From the NCBI GenBank assembly GCA_002721365.1, contig PBKC01000052.1, forward strand, positions 1 through 60,704: a DNA stretch of 60,704 nucleotides, given 5' to 3'. Below the pieces are notes generated by a model. It ran no database searches. It worked only from the letters and a program-made list of their open reading frames with translations, and was not told the origin of the DNA. Each line of letters opens with the position of its first letter. Positions within the stretch are counted from its first letter, which is position 1. The position numbers and the translations under genes were made by a program. This document shows, one piece after another, positions 18,689-27,594 of this stretch. The stretch comes from Rhodospirillaceae bacterium. GTDB taxonomy: Bacteria; Pseudomonadota; Alphaproteobacteria; GCA-2721365.

Positions 18689-19741
18689 CTACCCTTGTGC
18701 CAGAGCCCAGGCGCGTTCGGCGAACGGCTTGCTCATGGCGCCCACCGTCGTCGCCGTGCTGTTGCTGGCGATGCCGGAAACACCACGCGCATAAACGCCT
18801 TCCAGGATCGCCGCCATGCGGAACATCGAGAACACGATATAGAAAGTGGGATCGAAGGGCGTCCGGCCGGTCCGTTCGCAGTAGGCAGCGATATAGGCTT
18901 TCTCGTCCGGCAACCCCAGGGCTGCGAGATCGAGCCCTTTGAGACCGCCGAATTCCTCCGGCGTGGTGTGGAACGGCATGCAGTTGTAGCCGAGGTCCGC
19001 CAAAGGATGGCCGAGGGTCGACAGCTCCCAGTCGAACACCGCGACGACCTTGGGCTTGTCGGGTGCGTACATCAGGTTGCCGAGGCGGAAATCGCCATGC
19101 ACCAGCGTCGACTCGTCGCCGTCGGGAATGTTCTTCGGAAGCCATTCCATCAGCGCGTCCATGGACGGGATCTCGCGCTGCTTGGACGCCTCCCACTGTC
19201 GCGACCAGCGACCGATCTGGCGTGAGAAATAGCTGCCGGGCTTGCCGAAATCCTCGAGCCCCAGTGCCTTCCAGTCGACGAGATGAAGCTTGGCCAGCGT
19301 CTCGTTCATCGAATCGAAGGCCGCCCACCGTTCCTCCTTGGAAAGGTCGGGCAGCGTGAGATTCTCGAACACCCGGCCCCGCATGCGCTCCATCACGTAG
19401 AACGGCGTGCCGATCACGTCGCGGTCGTCGCAGAACAGGTACATCTTCGCCACCGGAACACCGGTGTCGGCCAGCGCCTTCTGTATACGGAATTCACGGT
19501 CCACGGCGTGGGCCGACGGAAGCAACTCGCCCGGCGGCTGCTTGCGCAGTACCCATTCCCGGTCGCCCGAATGCAGAAGGAAAGTGGGGTTGGACTGGCC
19601 GCCCCGCATCTGCAGAACCTCGAGGGTCGAGCCCAAGCCTTCCAGCTGCCCGGTCAACCATGCCTGCAACTTGGTCTGGTCGAATCGGTGGGCATCGCGA
19701 ACCGGTACCGTTTCGGCTGTTGGGGTGTCCGCAGCCGTCAT
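18689..19741 (-). CDS. Phosphotransferase family protein (ACAD10/11 kinase-domain-like)
   Basis: A 350-residue aminoglycoside-phosphotransferase-fold protein. The catalytic loop is VHGDFRLGNLM and the metal-binding motif is VFDWELSTLGHPLADLGY. This exact type forms the kinase half of ACAD10/11, which phosphorylates 4-hydroxy-acyl-CoAs before dehydration. Pairing with an acyl-CoA ligase supports a role in catabolism of hydroxylated acids rather than antibiotic resistance. A GGAGGAAGC site precedes the ATG. Divergent from the RraA-like gene. Confidence 0.9.
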   Translation of the reverse strand: MTAADTPTAETVPVRDAHRFDQTKLQAWLTGQLEGLGSTLEVLQMRGGQSNPTFLLHSGDREWVLRKQPPGELLPSAHAVDREFRIQKALADTGVPVAKMYLFCDDRDVIGTPFYVMERMRGRVFENLTLPDLSKEERWAAFDSMNETLAKLHLVDWKALGLEDFGKPGSYFSRQIGRWSRQWEASKQREIPSMDALMEWLPKNIPDGDESTLVHGDFRLGNLMYAPDKPKVVAVFDWELSTLGHPLADLGYNCMPFHTTPEEFGGLKGLDLAALGLPDEKAYIAAYCERTGRTPFDPTFYIVFSMFRMAAILEGVYARGVSGIASNSTATTVGAMSKPFAERAWALAQG

Positions 19742-19818
19742 GCTTCCTCCTTGCGCACCCTTGGTATCACGTCATTCTTACACGCTCGTTCCAGGGAGAG
19801 AAAGGAGGCGCGGCAGCC

Positions 19819-20487
19819 ATGGATATTCGACGCTACGAGGTGTCGTTCGACAAGCTGAGTGCGAAGAAGGCGGAGACGCTGGGGAAGCTCGGACCCGCAT
19901 TGCTGTCGGACGCGATGAAGGGCGCGAACACGCTCGGCGGGGGCATTCGGCCCGTGGCGACGGGCGTGAAGATGGTCGGTCAGGCCCGGACCGTCGAATC
20001 CTATTACGACAACACCGCGGCCTGCGTCGCACTGCCGCTGATGAAGGCCGGCGAGGTCCTGGTCATCGACGCCAATGAAGGCTCGGACTTCGCGGTGTTC
20101 GGCGACATCACCGCCCTCGAAGCGGTGAAGCGCAATCTCGGCGGCATGGTCACCAACGGCGTCGTCCGCGACTCCGCGGCGATCCGGGCGATGGGACTGC
20201 CGCTGTTCTGCCGCGGCACCATTCCGCGCGGTCCGGGACCATTCGCCCGCGGTGTGATCGACAGCCCGATCCGCGTGGGAGGCGTCACCATCAAGCCGGG
20301 GGACGTGATCGTCGGAGACGACGACGGTGTCGTCGCGATCCCGCTGGAACAGGTCGACACGGTGATCGCCGCAGCCAAAGACAAGGAAAAGCGCGAGGCC
20401 GGCTGGATCGCGGCGGTCAACGCCGGCAAGAGCCTAGCGGAGGCGCACGGCTTTCCTGAGGCGAAACTCATCAAGCGTTCCGCTTGA
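19819..20487 (+). CDS. RraA-like aldolase/decarboxylase family protein
   Basis: A 222-residue RraA-fold protein. Diagnostic parts are MVTNGVVRDSAAIRAMGLPLFCRG (substrate and metal site with the Arg-Asp pair) and KPGDVIVGDDDGVVAIPLEQ. Members include 4-hydroxy-4-methyl-2-oxoglutarate/4-carboxy-4-hydroxy-2-oxoadipate aldolases and oxaloacetate decarboxylases, rather than true RNase E regulators. The ATG at 19819 has AAAGGAGG upstream; an earlier in-frame start at 19660 lacks support. It heads an operon with a TTT transporter, an isomerase and an enolase-superfamily protein, so it likely cleaves an intermediate of the transported acid. Confidence 0.88.
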   Translation: MDIRRYEVSFDKLSAKKAETLGKLGPALLSDAMKGANTLGGGIRPVATGVKMVGQARTVESYYDNTAACVALPLMKAGEVLVIDANEGSDFAVFGDITALEAVKRNLGGMVTNGVVRDSAAIRAMGLPLFCRGTIPRGPGPFARGVIDSPIRVGGVTIKPGDVIVGDDDGVVAIPLEQVDTVIAAAKDKEKREAGWIAAVNAGKSLAEAHGFPEAKLIKRSA

Positions 20488-20555
20488 CGCCGCTCAAAGC
20501 GAGCCGCCATCCTGCCTGAGACGGGCCGGAGAGCCCGGTATCAAGGGGAGGAAGA

Positions 20556-21572
20556 ATGGTGGGACCATGGCGGCTCGCCGCAGCGCTGGTCGCCGTCGCC
20601 GGGCTGATCGCCTGCGACAGCGAGCCTGAATCGAAATATCCGTGGGCGCCGGACAAGCCGGTCACGGTCATCGTGCCGTGGGCGGCCGGGGGCTCCACCG
20701 ACCAGGTGAGCCGGGTGGTGGCAGGCGAGCTGGAAACCGCGCTCGGCCAGAAGTTCGTCGTGGTCAATCAGCCGGGGGCGTCCGGCACCATCGGCAAGGG
20801 CAACGTCTGGAACGCGGCCCATGACGGCTACACCTGGGCGGCCGGCGCACCGAAGCAGCTTGGCGAGTACAAGCTGCTGGGCCTCATGGACACCAAGCTC
20901 GACGACTGGCTTCTGTATCTCGATGTGACGGCGGTGCAGGTGGTGGGAGTCAACCCCGACTCGCCCTACCAGACCATGGCCGACCTTCTGGAGGCCATGA
21001 AGGCGCATCCCGGAGCGGTCGCCATCGCCACCGCCGGTGCGACCTCGGCTGGCCATCTGGCTGCGGAATCGATCGCCCAGGCGGCCGGGATCGAGTACCG
21101 CCACGTCACCTATGACGGCGGCAATCCGGCGGTGATCGCGACCGTCGCCGGCGAGACCGAGGTCACCACCCAGCTCGCCCAGGAGCAGGTGGAGATGATC
21201 CGTGCCGGACGCATCCGCCCCCTCGCCGTCCTGGCCGAGGAGCCGCTGGAGATTCCGGACTACGGCACGGTGCCCCCCATCACCGACTGGCTGCCCGACA
21301 TCAAGCTCGCCAAGACCGAGTTCGGCCTGTTCGCACCGACCGACATCCCGGCCGAGGTCAAGGAGACCATGGACATGGTCTGGGAAGAAAAGATCGCCAA
21401 CTCGCAGGCGCTGAAGGACTACGCCGCCGAACGCGCGGTCCTGTTCACGCCCGTGCACGGCGAGGAGGCGATGACCCGCGTGCGCCGCAGCGCCCAGATC
21501 GAGGCCTGGATGCTCCATGCCGCCGGCCGCACGGTGATGTCGCCGGAGGAGTTGGGCATTCCCAAGCCTTGA
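20556..21572 (+). CDS. tctC: Tripartite tricarboxylate transporter solute-binding protein (TctC/Bug), lipoprotein
   Basis: A 338-residue Bug-family receptor: WAPDKPVTVIVPWAAGGSTD at the N-terminus and VVVNQPGASGTIGKGNVWNA are the family hallmarks. The signal sequence ends GLIAC, a lipobox with Cys20, so it is probably lipid-anchored; most Bug proteins are free in the periplasm. It delivers a carboxylate to TctAB. RraA-like gene lies 68 bases upstream; a pair of inverted repeats separates it from tctB. Confidence 0.9.
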   Translation: MVGPWRLAAALVAVAGLIACDSEPESKYPWAPDKPVTVIVPWAAGGSTDQVSRVVAGELETALGQKFVVVNQPGASGTIGKGNVWNAAHDGYTWAAGAPKQLGEYKLLGLMDTKLDDWLLYLDVTAVQVVGVNPDSPYQTMADLLEAMKAHPGAVAIATAGATSAGHLAAESIAQAAGIEYRHVTYDGGNPAVIATVAGETEVTTQLAQEQVEMIRAGRIRPLAVLAEEPLEIPDYGTVPPITDWLPDIKLAKTEFGLFAPTDIPAEVKETMDMVWEEKIANSQALKDYAAERAVLFTPVHGEEAMTRVRRSAQIEAWMLHAAGRTVMSPEELGIPKP

Positions 21573-21640
21573 TCGGCCGGGGATGGGAGAGGTTTCGCCG
21601 ATGCTGACTGTTCTGCGGCGTACAGGAAGCAGCCCGGTCC

Positions 21641-21759
21641 GTGGGTCCTCCGGTCGAGCCGGAGGACGACGAATTCATATGGGTTCCTTCTCTCCATCGC
21701 CGGGGAAGCAGAAGCTCTTAGGAATTTTCGTCGTCCTCCGGCTCGACCGGAGGACCTAC
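21641..21759. repeat. Pair of type C repeats in inverted orientation
   Basis: A unit at 21641-21672 (GGTCCTCCGGTCGAGCCGGA then GGACGACGA) is followed about 55 bases later by its inverse at 21728-21759. Each unit is itself palindromic, so the transcript can form two small hairpins or one long one between tctC and tctB. Confidence 0.75.
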
Positions 21760-21808
21760 CGGCAGTACGCATGATGCTGGCGGCTGCCCATTGTCGCCCC
21801 CAAACCCG

Positions 21809-22360
21809 ATGACCGAACCCGACCCCACATCGGAGAACCCTCCCGCGACGCCAGGCATGCCGCGGGCCGACTTCATCACCGGCCTCGCGCTCATCGCACT
21901 CGGCGTCGGCGCGCTGATGCAGTCTCTGGCGATGCCGCGCTTCGCCGATCTCGGGGTCAATCCCTACACCGTGCCGGGGCTCGTTCCAGGCCTGCTCGGC
22001 GCGATCATCGCCGGGCTGGGCGGTGTACTGACCCTGCGCGCGGCAGGGAACGGCGGATGGCGGATGGCACGCGCCGAGACACAGACGCCCGACCGGGCCG
22101 AACGTGGCCGGGAATGGCGGCGCCTGCTGATCACGCTTGCTCTCACTGTGGGCTACGCGGGCGGTCTGGTCGGCTCCATCCCCTTCCCCCTGGCGACCGG
22201 CCTATTCATGCTGCTGTTCATCCTGCTGTTCACGCCGGACGAGCAGTGGAAGACGATCCCCCTCTGGCGGACTCTCGTCGTCGCCGTCGTGATCGCAGGG
22301 GCCACCGCCACCATCGTCACTCTGCTGTTCGAACGCCTGTTCCTGGTGCGTTTGCCGTGA
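21809..22360 (+). CDS. tctB: TctB family small membrane subunit
   Basis: A roughly 183-residue membrane protein with four hydrophobic helices (FITGLALIALGVGALMQSLA, PGLVPGLLGAIIAGLGGVLTL, LLITLALTVGYAGGLVG and two close C-terminal segments), the usual TctB topology. Its place between tctC and tctA confirms the call despite low sequence conservation of the family. The ATG at 21809 is preferred; a TTG at 21791 would add six residues. Neither has a strong Shine-Dalgarno sequence. Confidence 0.87.
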   Translation: MTEPDPTSENPPATPGMPRADFITGLALIALGVGALMQSLAMPRFADLGVNPYTVPGLVPGLLGAIIAGLGGVLTLRAAGNGGWRMARAETQTPDRAERGREWRRLLITLALTVGYAGGLVGSIPFPLATGLFMLLFILLFTPDEQWKTIPLWRTLVVAVVIAGATATIVTLLFERLFLVRLP

Positions 22361-22363
22361 CCG

Positions 22364-23908
22364 ATGCTTGAGAATTTGGCGAGCTTCGGTGGCGCGCTCG
22401 CCGGCTTTCTGACGCCGGAGGCGCTGTTCGCGACACTGTGGGCGACCTTCGTCGGCATCTGTGTCGGCATGATGCCCGGCCTCACCGCCACGCTGGGCGT
22501 CGCGCTGATGACCACCCTCACCTTCCGCATGGCGGCGGGCGACGCGATCCTGATCCTGATCTGCATGTATGTCGGCGCGATCTACGGCGGCAGCCGCAGC
22601 GCCATCCTGCTGAACATGCCCGGAACCCCGGCCAGTGCCGCGACGACCCTGGACGGCTTCCCGTTGGCCCGTAGCGGACAGGCCGGACACGCCATGGCCA
22701 CGGCGACCAGCGGGTCGGTGCTGGGATCGCTGATCGGGATGATCTGCCTCGCGATCTTCGCCCCCTGGCTCGCCGAGTTCGCGCTCGATTTCGGCGCTTA
22801 CGAGTTCTTCTGGCTGGCGGTGTTCGGGATCGTCATCTCGGGCCACCTCACCGCCCTCGACGATCCGCTGAAGGGCTGGATCGCCGGATTCCTCGGCCTG
22901 CTCGTCGCCATGGTCGGACAGGAGGGCATCCACGCCTATGAGCGGTTCTCCTTCGGAAACTCGGATCTCGCGGGGGGCATCGGCCTGCTGCCCGCCCTGG
23001 TCGGCGCCTTCGGTTTCGCGGAGATCCTGTCGGTGATGAAGAACCGGCCTTACCGCGTCGTCGCCGACGCGGTGGATTCGGTAATCCCCAAGGTCCGCGA
23101 GGTGCTGAGCTACTGGCGGACGATCATCCGATCCGGCCTGATCGGCACCACCATGGGACTGGTGCCGGGCGTCGGCGAAGACATGGGCGCCTGGGTCTCC
23201 TATGCCGCCGCGCGCCGCGCCAGCAAGGAGCGCAAGAAGTTCGGCAAGGGCTCGCTCGAAGGGCTGATGAGCGCCGAGACCGGCAACAGCGCGGCCGTGC
23301 CGGGGGCGATCATCCCCGTGCTGACCCTGGCGGTTCCCGGCTCCGCCCCCGCCGCGGTCCTCCTCGCCGCCATGTACATTCACGGCGTCCGGCCGGGGCC
23401 GCTGATCATGATCGAGTTCCCCAGTTTCGTGTTCGAGGTCGTGGCGATGATCCTGCTCGCCTCGCTCGCGATCCTCCTCTACGGCATCCTGCTCACCAAG
23501 CCGCTGCTCCGCGTGCTTGCGGTGCCACGCGAAAAGCTGATGCCGGTGGTGTTCGTCCTTTGCACGGTCGGCTCGTTCGCAATCGCCAGCCGCACGTTCG
23601 ATATCTGGGTCATGCTCGCCTTCGGGCTGATCGGCTTCGTGCTGCGCGAGATGAAGTATCCGATGGCGCCGCTGGTGCTGGGCATCGTCCTCGGCGACAT
23701 CCTGGACAAGAGCCTGCGGCGCGGACTGGTGCTGAGCGACGGCGATCCCGCGCCCTTCTTTACCCGGCCGATCAGCCTCGTCCTGTGGCTGGCGGTCGCT
23801 GTTACCATCGCCATGAGCATTCCTGTGGTCAGGGCAGCCGTGACGCGCGGCGTCGGTTCCGCTATGCATGCCCTCGGGGTGAGGAAGAAGCAGGAGGCGA
23901 ACGAGTGA
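22364..23908 (+). CDS. tctA: TctA family large permease subunit
   Basis: A 514-residue permease of the tripartite tricarboxylate transporter family. The signatures VGICVGMMPGLTATLGVALM, GAIYGGSRSAILLNMPGTPASAATTLDG (shown in part) and the second repeat GLVPGVGEDMGAWVSYAAARR with AVPGAIIPVLTLAVPGS are all present. It is full length with about 11-12 helices. The GTG of the next gene overlaps its stop codon by four bases. Confidence 0.95.
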   Translation: MLENLASFGGALAGFLTPEALFATLWATFVGICVGMMPGLTATLGVALMTTLTFRMAAGDAILILICMYVGAIYGGSRSAILLNMPGTPASAATTLDGFPLARSGQAGHAMATATSGSVLGSLIGMICLAIFAPWLAEFALDFGAYEFFWLAVFGIVISGHLTALDDPLKGWIAGFLGLLVAMVGQEGIHAYERFSFGNSDLAGGIGLLPALVGAFGFAEILSVMKNRPYRVVADAVDSVIPKVREVLSYWRTIIRSGLIGTTMGLVPGVGEDMGAWVSYAAARRASKERKKFGKGSLEGLMSAETGNSAAVPGAIIPVLTLAVPGSAPAAVLLAAMYIHGVRPGPLIMIEFPSFVFEVVAMILLASLAILLYGILLTKPLLRVLAVPREKLMPVVFVLCTVGSFAIASRTFDIWVMLAFGLIGFVLREMKYPMAPLVLGIVLGDILDKSLRRGLVLSDGDPAPFFTRPISLVLWLAVAVTIAMSIPVVRAAVTRGVGSAMHALGVRKKQEANE

Positions 23909-24744
23909 AGCTGGCACTCTGCAACGAGGTCATCCGGGAACTCGACTTCAGCCATCAGTGCACGCTGTGCGCCGAGTTGGGCTATGACGGCATCGAGCTC
24001 GCCCCCTTCACCCTGGGCGACGAACCGCACATGCTGACCGAAGCCCGGCGCGCGGAGGTCCGCAAGGCGCTGGACGCGGCCGGGCTGGAGCTGGAAGGCC
24101 TGCACTGGCTTCTGGTCACGCCGCAGGATCTGTCGATTACCACCGCCGACAAGGCCGTCCGAGACAGGACCATCGACGTCATGCGCCGCCTGATCGCCCT
24201 CTGCCACGATCTCGGCGGCTCGCTTCTCGTGCACGGATCGCCCGGCCAGCGACGCCTGCCGGACGGGCCCGATGCCGAGGAGGCGCGGAAGCGCGGCGAC
24301 GACGCCTACGCCGCCATCGCCGGCGATGCCGAAGCGGCCGGGGTCACCTATTGCATCGAGCCGCTGGCGCCACGCATGACCAACTATCTGAACACGCTGG
24401 AGGAGACGACGCGCCTCGTCGAGGCCATCGGCAGCCCGGCCGTCCGCACCATGTTGGACACCTGCTCGGCGAGCCATGCCGAGAGCCTGGATATCCCGGC
24501 ACTGATCGACCGCTGGATGCCGACCGGGCTCGTCCGCCATGTCCAGGTGAACGACTACAACGACCAGGGCCCCGGCCAGGGCCGGATGAAGTTCGCGCCG
24601 ATCATGGAAGCGCTGATCCGGAACGGCTATGACGACTGGATCGCGGTCGAGCCCTTCGATTACGTTCCCGACGGGCCGGGCGCCGCGGCGCGTGCCGTCG
24701 GCTACCTGCAAGGCGTGCTGGAGGCGGTGCGATGGCGGGCTTGA
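23905..24744 (+). CDS. Sugar phosphate isomerase/epimerase-like TIM-barrel protein
   Basis: A 279-residue xylose-isomerase-like TIM barrel. Metal-site motifs are YCIEPLAPR (Glu near 150), MLDTCSASHAES (Asp near 185), HVQVNDYND (His and Asp near 212) and IAVEPFDY (Glu near 250), the His/Glu/Asp set of the IolE/hydroxypyruvate isomerase group. The GTG at 23905 overlaps the tctA stop, and a GGAGG lies upstream, which fixes the start. It probably isomerises or epimerises the imported acid or its sugar-like product. Confidence 0.88.
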   Translation: MKLALCNEVIRELDFSHQCTLCAELGYDGIELAPFTLGDEPHMLTEARRAEVRKALDAAGLELEGLHWLLVTPQDLSITTADKAVRDRTIDVMRRLIALCHDLGGSLLVHGSPGQRRLPDGPDAEEARKRGDDAYAAIAGDAEAAGVTYCIEPLAPRMTNYLNTLEETTRLVEAIGSPAVRTMLDTCSASHAESLDIPALIDRWMPTGLVRHVQVNDYNDQGPGQGRMKFAPIMEALIRNGYDDWIAVEPFDYVPDGPGAAARAVGYLQGVLEAVRWRA

Positions 24745-26198
24745 GCGAAACACCACGCTTCAAGGTCGCGGAGGTCGAGCTTTTTGAGCGCGATTTCCGG
24801 TTGCGGATGCCGTTCCGCTTCGGGGTGGTGACCCTGACGGAGGCCGTACAGGCCTTCGCCCGCATCCGGATCGAGCTTCCGGACGGGCGCACCGGTTGGG
24901 GAGTCGCGGCGGAAGCCCTGGCCCCCAAATGGTTCGACAAGGACCCGGCCCTCAGCAACGACGACAATGTCGACCAACCCCGAGCCGCGATCGAGATCGC
25001 CCGCGACTTCTATCTGTCGGCGGGGTCGATGACCGCCTTCGGCCTGTTCGCCGCCACCTATCGGGAGCAGATTCGTGCCGGTGCCGAGCGTGGGCTCAAT
25101 CCGCTGGTCGCGGGTTTCGGGCCCGCCTTGCTCGACCGCGCCGTACTCGACGCGCTGTGCCGGATCGAAGGATGCTCCTTCTACCAGGCGATGCGCGCCA
25201 ATCTGCCGGGCATCCACGCCGACGAACTGGTGCCGGAGCTGAACGAGTTCGATCTCCCGGCCTTCCTGGAAGGTCTGGAGCCCGCACCCACGGTCCATGC
25301 CCGTCACACGGTGGGGCTCGTCGACTGGATCACCGACGCCGACCGCAACCCCGCGGACAAGGTCGGCGACGGCCTGCCCGAAACGCTGGAGGAGGTCGTC
25401 TCCTTCTACGGCAACCGCTACTTCAAGCTGAAGGTCGGCGGCAACGTCGCCGACGACGTCGCCCGGCTCACCGCCATCGCCGGGGTCCTGGACAGGAGCG
25501 GCCATCCCTACCGCGCCTCGCTCGACGGCAACGAGCAGTACGAGAATGTCGACGGGGTCATGGAGTTGTGGAACGCCATGTGCTCGACGCCTGCGCTGAG
25601 CCGGCTCGTCGACTCGATCCTGTTCTTCGAGCAGCCGATCAAGCGCTCGGTCGCCCTCGACCGCGACGTCTCGACGTTAAGCGAGCAGCGGCCGGTGATC
25701 GTCGACGAATCCGACGGCGACCTGAACGCCTTCGCCATCGCCCACACCCGCGGCTATCACGGCGTCTCCAGCAAGACCTGCAAGGGCTTCTACAAATCAG
25801 TGATCAACGCCGCCCGCTGCCGGATGTGGAACGACGCCCTGGGGGCGGAACGGAACTTCATGTCGGCCGAGGACCTGACCACCCAGGCCGGGGTCTGCGT
25901 CCAGCAGGATCTGGCGCTGATCAACCTGCTCGGCATCACCCATGTCGAGCGCAACGGCCATCACTACGTGAACGGGATGGCCGATCTGCCGCGGGGTGAG
26001 CAGGACGCCTTCCTGGCGGCCCATCCCGATCTCTATCACCGCCAGGACGGCGTGGTGCGCCTGAAGATCGACGCAGGCGAACTGGCCTTGGGGTCGCTGG
26101 ATTGCACCGGCTTCGCGACCGGCGCGATGCCCGACTTCGCGGCGATGCGGACGATGCCAGCGGCCCCGGCCGGACGGATCGGTGGAGCGAAAGCGTGA
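24732..26198 (+). CDS. Enolase-superfamily (mandelate racemase/MLE-like) protein
   Basis: A 488-residue protein, longer than the usual 370-400 because of an expanded N-terminal part and a loop between the capping domain and barrel. The barrel carries YFKLKVGGN (K-x-K base), SLDGNEQY, FFEQPI and VIVDESDGD (metal ligands Asp, Glu, Asp/Glu) and SSKTCKGFY (Lys on the opposite face). A lysine on each side resembles the MLE/epimerase branch more than the His-Asp branch. It overlaps the isomerase gene by 13 bases. It likely dehydrates or epimerises the operon's substrate. Confidence 0.85.
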   Translation: MAGLSETPRFKVAEVELFERDFRLRMPFRFGVVTLTEAVQAFARIRIELPDGRTGWGVAAEALAPKWFDKDPALSNDDNVDQPRAAIEIARDFYLSAGSMTAFGLFAATYREQIRAGAERGLNPLVAGFGPALLDRAVLDALCRIEGCSFYQAMRANLPGIHADELVPELNEFDLPAFLEGLEPAPTVHARHTVGLVDWITDADRNPADKVGDGLPETLEEVVSFYGNRYFKLKVGGNVADDVARLTAIAGVLDRSGHPYRASLDGNEQYENVDGVMELWNAMCSTPALSRLVDSILFFEQPIKRSVALDRDVSTLSEQRPVIVDESDGDLNAFAIAHTRGYHGVSSKTCKGFYKSVINAARCRMWNDALGAERNFMSAEDLTTQAGVCVQQDLALINLLGITHVERNGHHYVNGMADLPRGEQDAFLAAHPDLYHRQDGVVRLKIDAGELALGSLDCTGFATGAMPDFAAMRTMPAAPAGRIGGAKA

Positions 26199-26205
26199 AG
26201 GCCCT

Positions 26206-26320
26206 CACGTTCCCCATTTCACCCCGGCCCTCTCCCCCCCAGTGGGGCGGAGAGGGGGCGGTCGCACCGGCACATTCCCGTTCAATCCCCCACCGCCCCG
26301 GGTTAGGGGCGGTGGGGAAC
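26206..26320. repeat. C/G-rich palindromic repeat (type F)
   Basis: The gap between the enolase-like gene and the dCTP deaminase gene contains CCCTCTCCCCC...GGGGCGGAGAGGGGG and then CCCCACCGCCCCGGG...GGGGCGGTGGGG, two GC-rich inverted repeats. A weaker relative, CCCTCCCCCTCCGGGAGAGG, is at 51594-51613. Confidence 0.65.
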
Positions 26321-26352
26321 GCTCCGTCCTCGACGAAAGCGCCTGCGCCCCG

Positions 26353-27465
26353 ATGACCACCCCTTCCTCCCGTCACTCGACCGGCCTTCTGCCGTCCCAG
26401 GAGATCCGCAAGCTGATCGCCGACGGCGTCGTCACCGGCGATCGGCCGATCGACGACGAGCAGATACAGCCGGCAAGCCTGGATCTGCGTCTCGGGCCCG
26501 TCGCCTACCGCATCCGGGCGAGCTTTCTTCCCGGCAGCCGCAATACGGTTGCGGAGAAAATGGCCAACTTCACCATGCACGAGATCGACCTGACCGGCGG
26601 TGCCGTGCTGGAGAAGGGCTGCGTCTATCTGGTGCCGGTAATGGAACGCCTGGCGCTCAAGCGCCGGATCACCGCGCTCGCCAATCCAAAGAGCTCGACC
26701 GGACGGCTCGATATCTTCACACGCCTGATCACCGACCGGGCGACCGAGTTCGAGCGCGTGCCGGAGGGCTACGCCGGACCCCTCTATGCCGAGATTTCGC
26801 CCCGGACCTTCAGCGTCCTGGTCAGAATGGGCACACGGCTGAGTCAACTTCGTTTCCGCCGCGGCGCCCCGTCCGCCACCGACGCGGCGATGCGCCGTCT
26901 GCATGCGAGCGAACCGCTGGTCCAGACGGAGGACCAGAATGCCGTCATCGAGCGCGGCGTGGCGATTTCGGTCGACCTCGGCAGTGCCGGGAACGACACC
27001 CCGATCGGCTATCGCGCCAAGAAGCATGCCGACCTGATCGACCTCGCCAAGATCGCCCATTACGATCGGCGGGATTTCTGGGAGCCGCTGACGCCGAGCC
27101 CGCGCGGGCTGGTCCTGAACCCCGACGATTTCTATATTCTCGCCTCCAAGGAATCGGTCTCTGTCCCGCCCGACCATGCAGCTGAAATGGTGCCTTACGA
27201 CCCTTGGACGGGCGAGTTCCGCGTTCATTACGCGGGCTTCTTCGATCCCGGGTTCGGTCATCGCGCCGGTGGCGGCCAAGGGACGAGGGCCGTACTGGAG
27301 GTACGGTCGCACGATGTTCCGTTCGTGATCGAAGACGGACAGATCGTCGGCCGCCTGATCTACGAACGCCTCACGGAACTGCCGGAAAAGCTCTACGGGA
27401 CCGGGATCGGCTCGTCCTACCAGCGCCAGGGCCTTACCCTCAGCAAACAGTTCCGGAGCGACTGA
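26353..27465 (+). CDS. 2'-deoxycytidine 5'-triphosphate deaminase (bimodular Dcd)
   Basis: A 370-residue protein of the long Dcd type common in Alphaproteobacteria, with two dUTPase/Dcd-like modules. Seen are QIQPASLDLRLGPVAYRIRA (start of first module), NPKSSTGRLDIFTRLITD (Ser-Ser-x-Gly-Arg substrate motif) and, in the second module, GRLIYERLTELPEKLYGTGIGSSYQ. It converts dCTP to dUTP in dTTP synthesis. A longer frame upstream to 26182 translates the repeat and is rejected; the ATG at 26353 gives the family start. Not obviously linked with the preceding operon. Confidence 0.9.
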   Translation: MTTPSSRHSTGLLPSQEIRKLIADGVVTGDRPIDDEQIQPASLDLRLGPVAYRIRASFLPGSRNTVAEKMANFTMHEIDLTGGAVLEKGCVYLVPVMERLALKRRITALANPKSSTGRLDIFTRLITDRATEFERVPEGYAGPLYAEISPRTFSVLVRMGTRLSQLRFRRGAPSATDAAMRRLHASEPLVQTEDQNAVIERGVAISVDLGSAGNDTPIGYRAKKHADLIDLAKIAHYDRRDFWEPLTPSPRGLVLNPDDFYILASKESVSVPPDHAAEMVPYDPWTGEFRVHYAGFFDPGFGHRAGGGQGTRAVLEVRSHDVPFVIEDGQIVGRLIYERLTELPEKLYGTGIGSSYQRQGLTLSKQFRSD

Positions 27466-27594
27466 AGCAGCCGAACTTCCGGCCTCATCGCGGTGTTATG
27501 GTATGGATTGCGGCTGAACGCGGAGATTTGACCCAGCCTCCAGAGAGGATTAAGGGCTAGGGGCGCGATCGGCACCGACGGGCGATATATCCGA

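Noticed and set aside
17264..19225. A 653-codon open frame on the plus strand
   Set aside because: It is antisense to the acyl-CoA ligase and phosphotransferase genes, which have complete motifs. Its translation is His/Arg/Gly-rich without any domain; a high-GC shadow.
22202..23917. A 571-codon minus-strand frame
   Set aside because: Antisense to tctA and tctB; low-complexity His/Gly/Asp translation.
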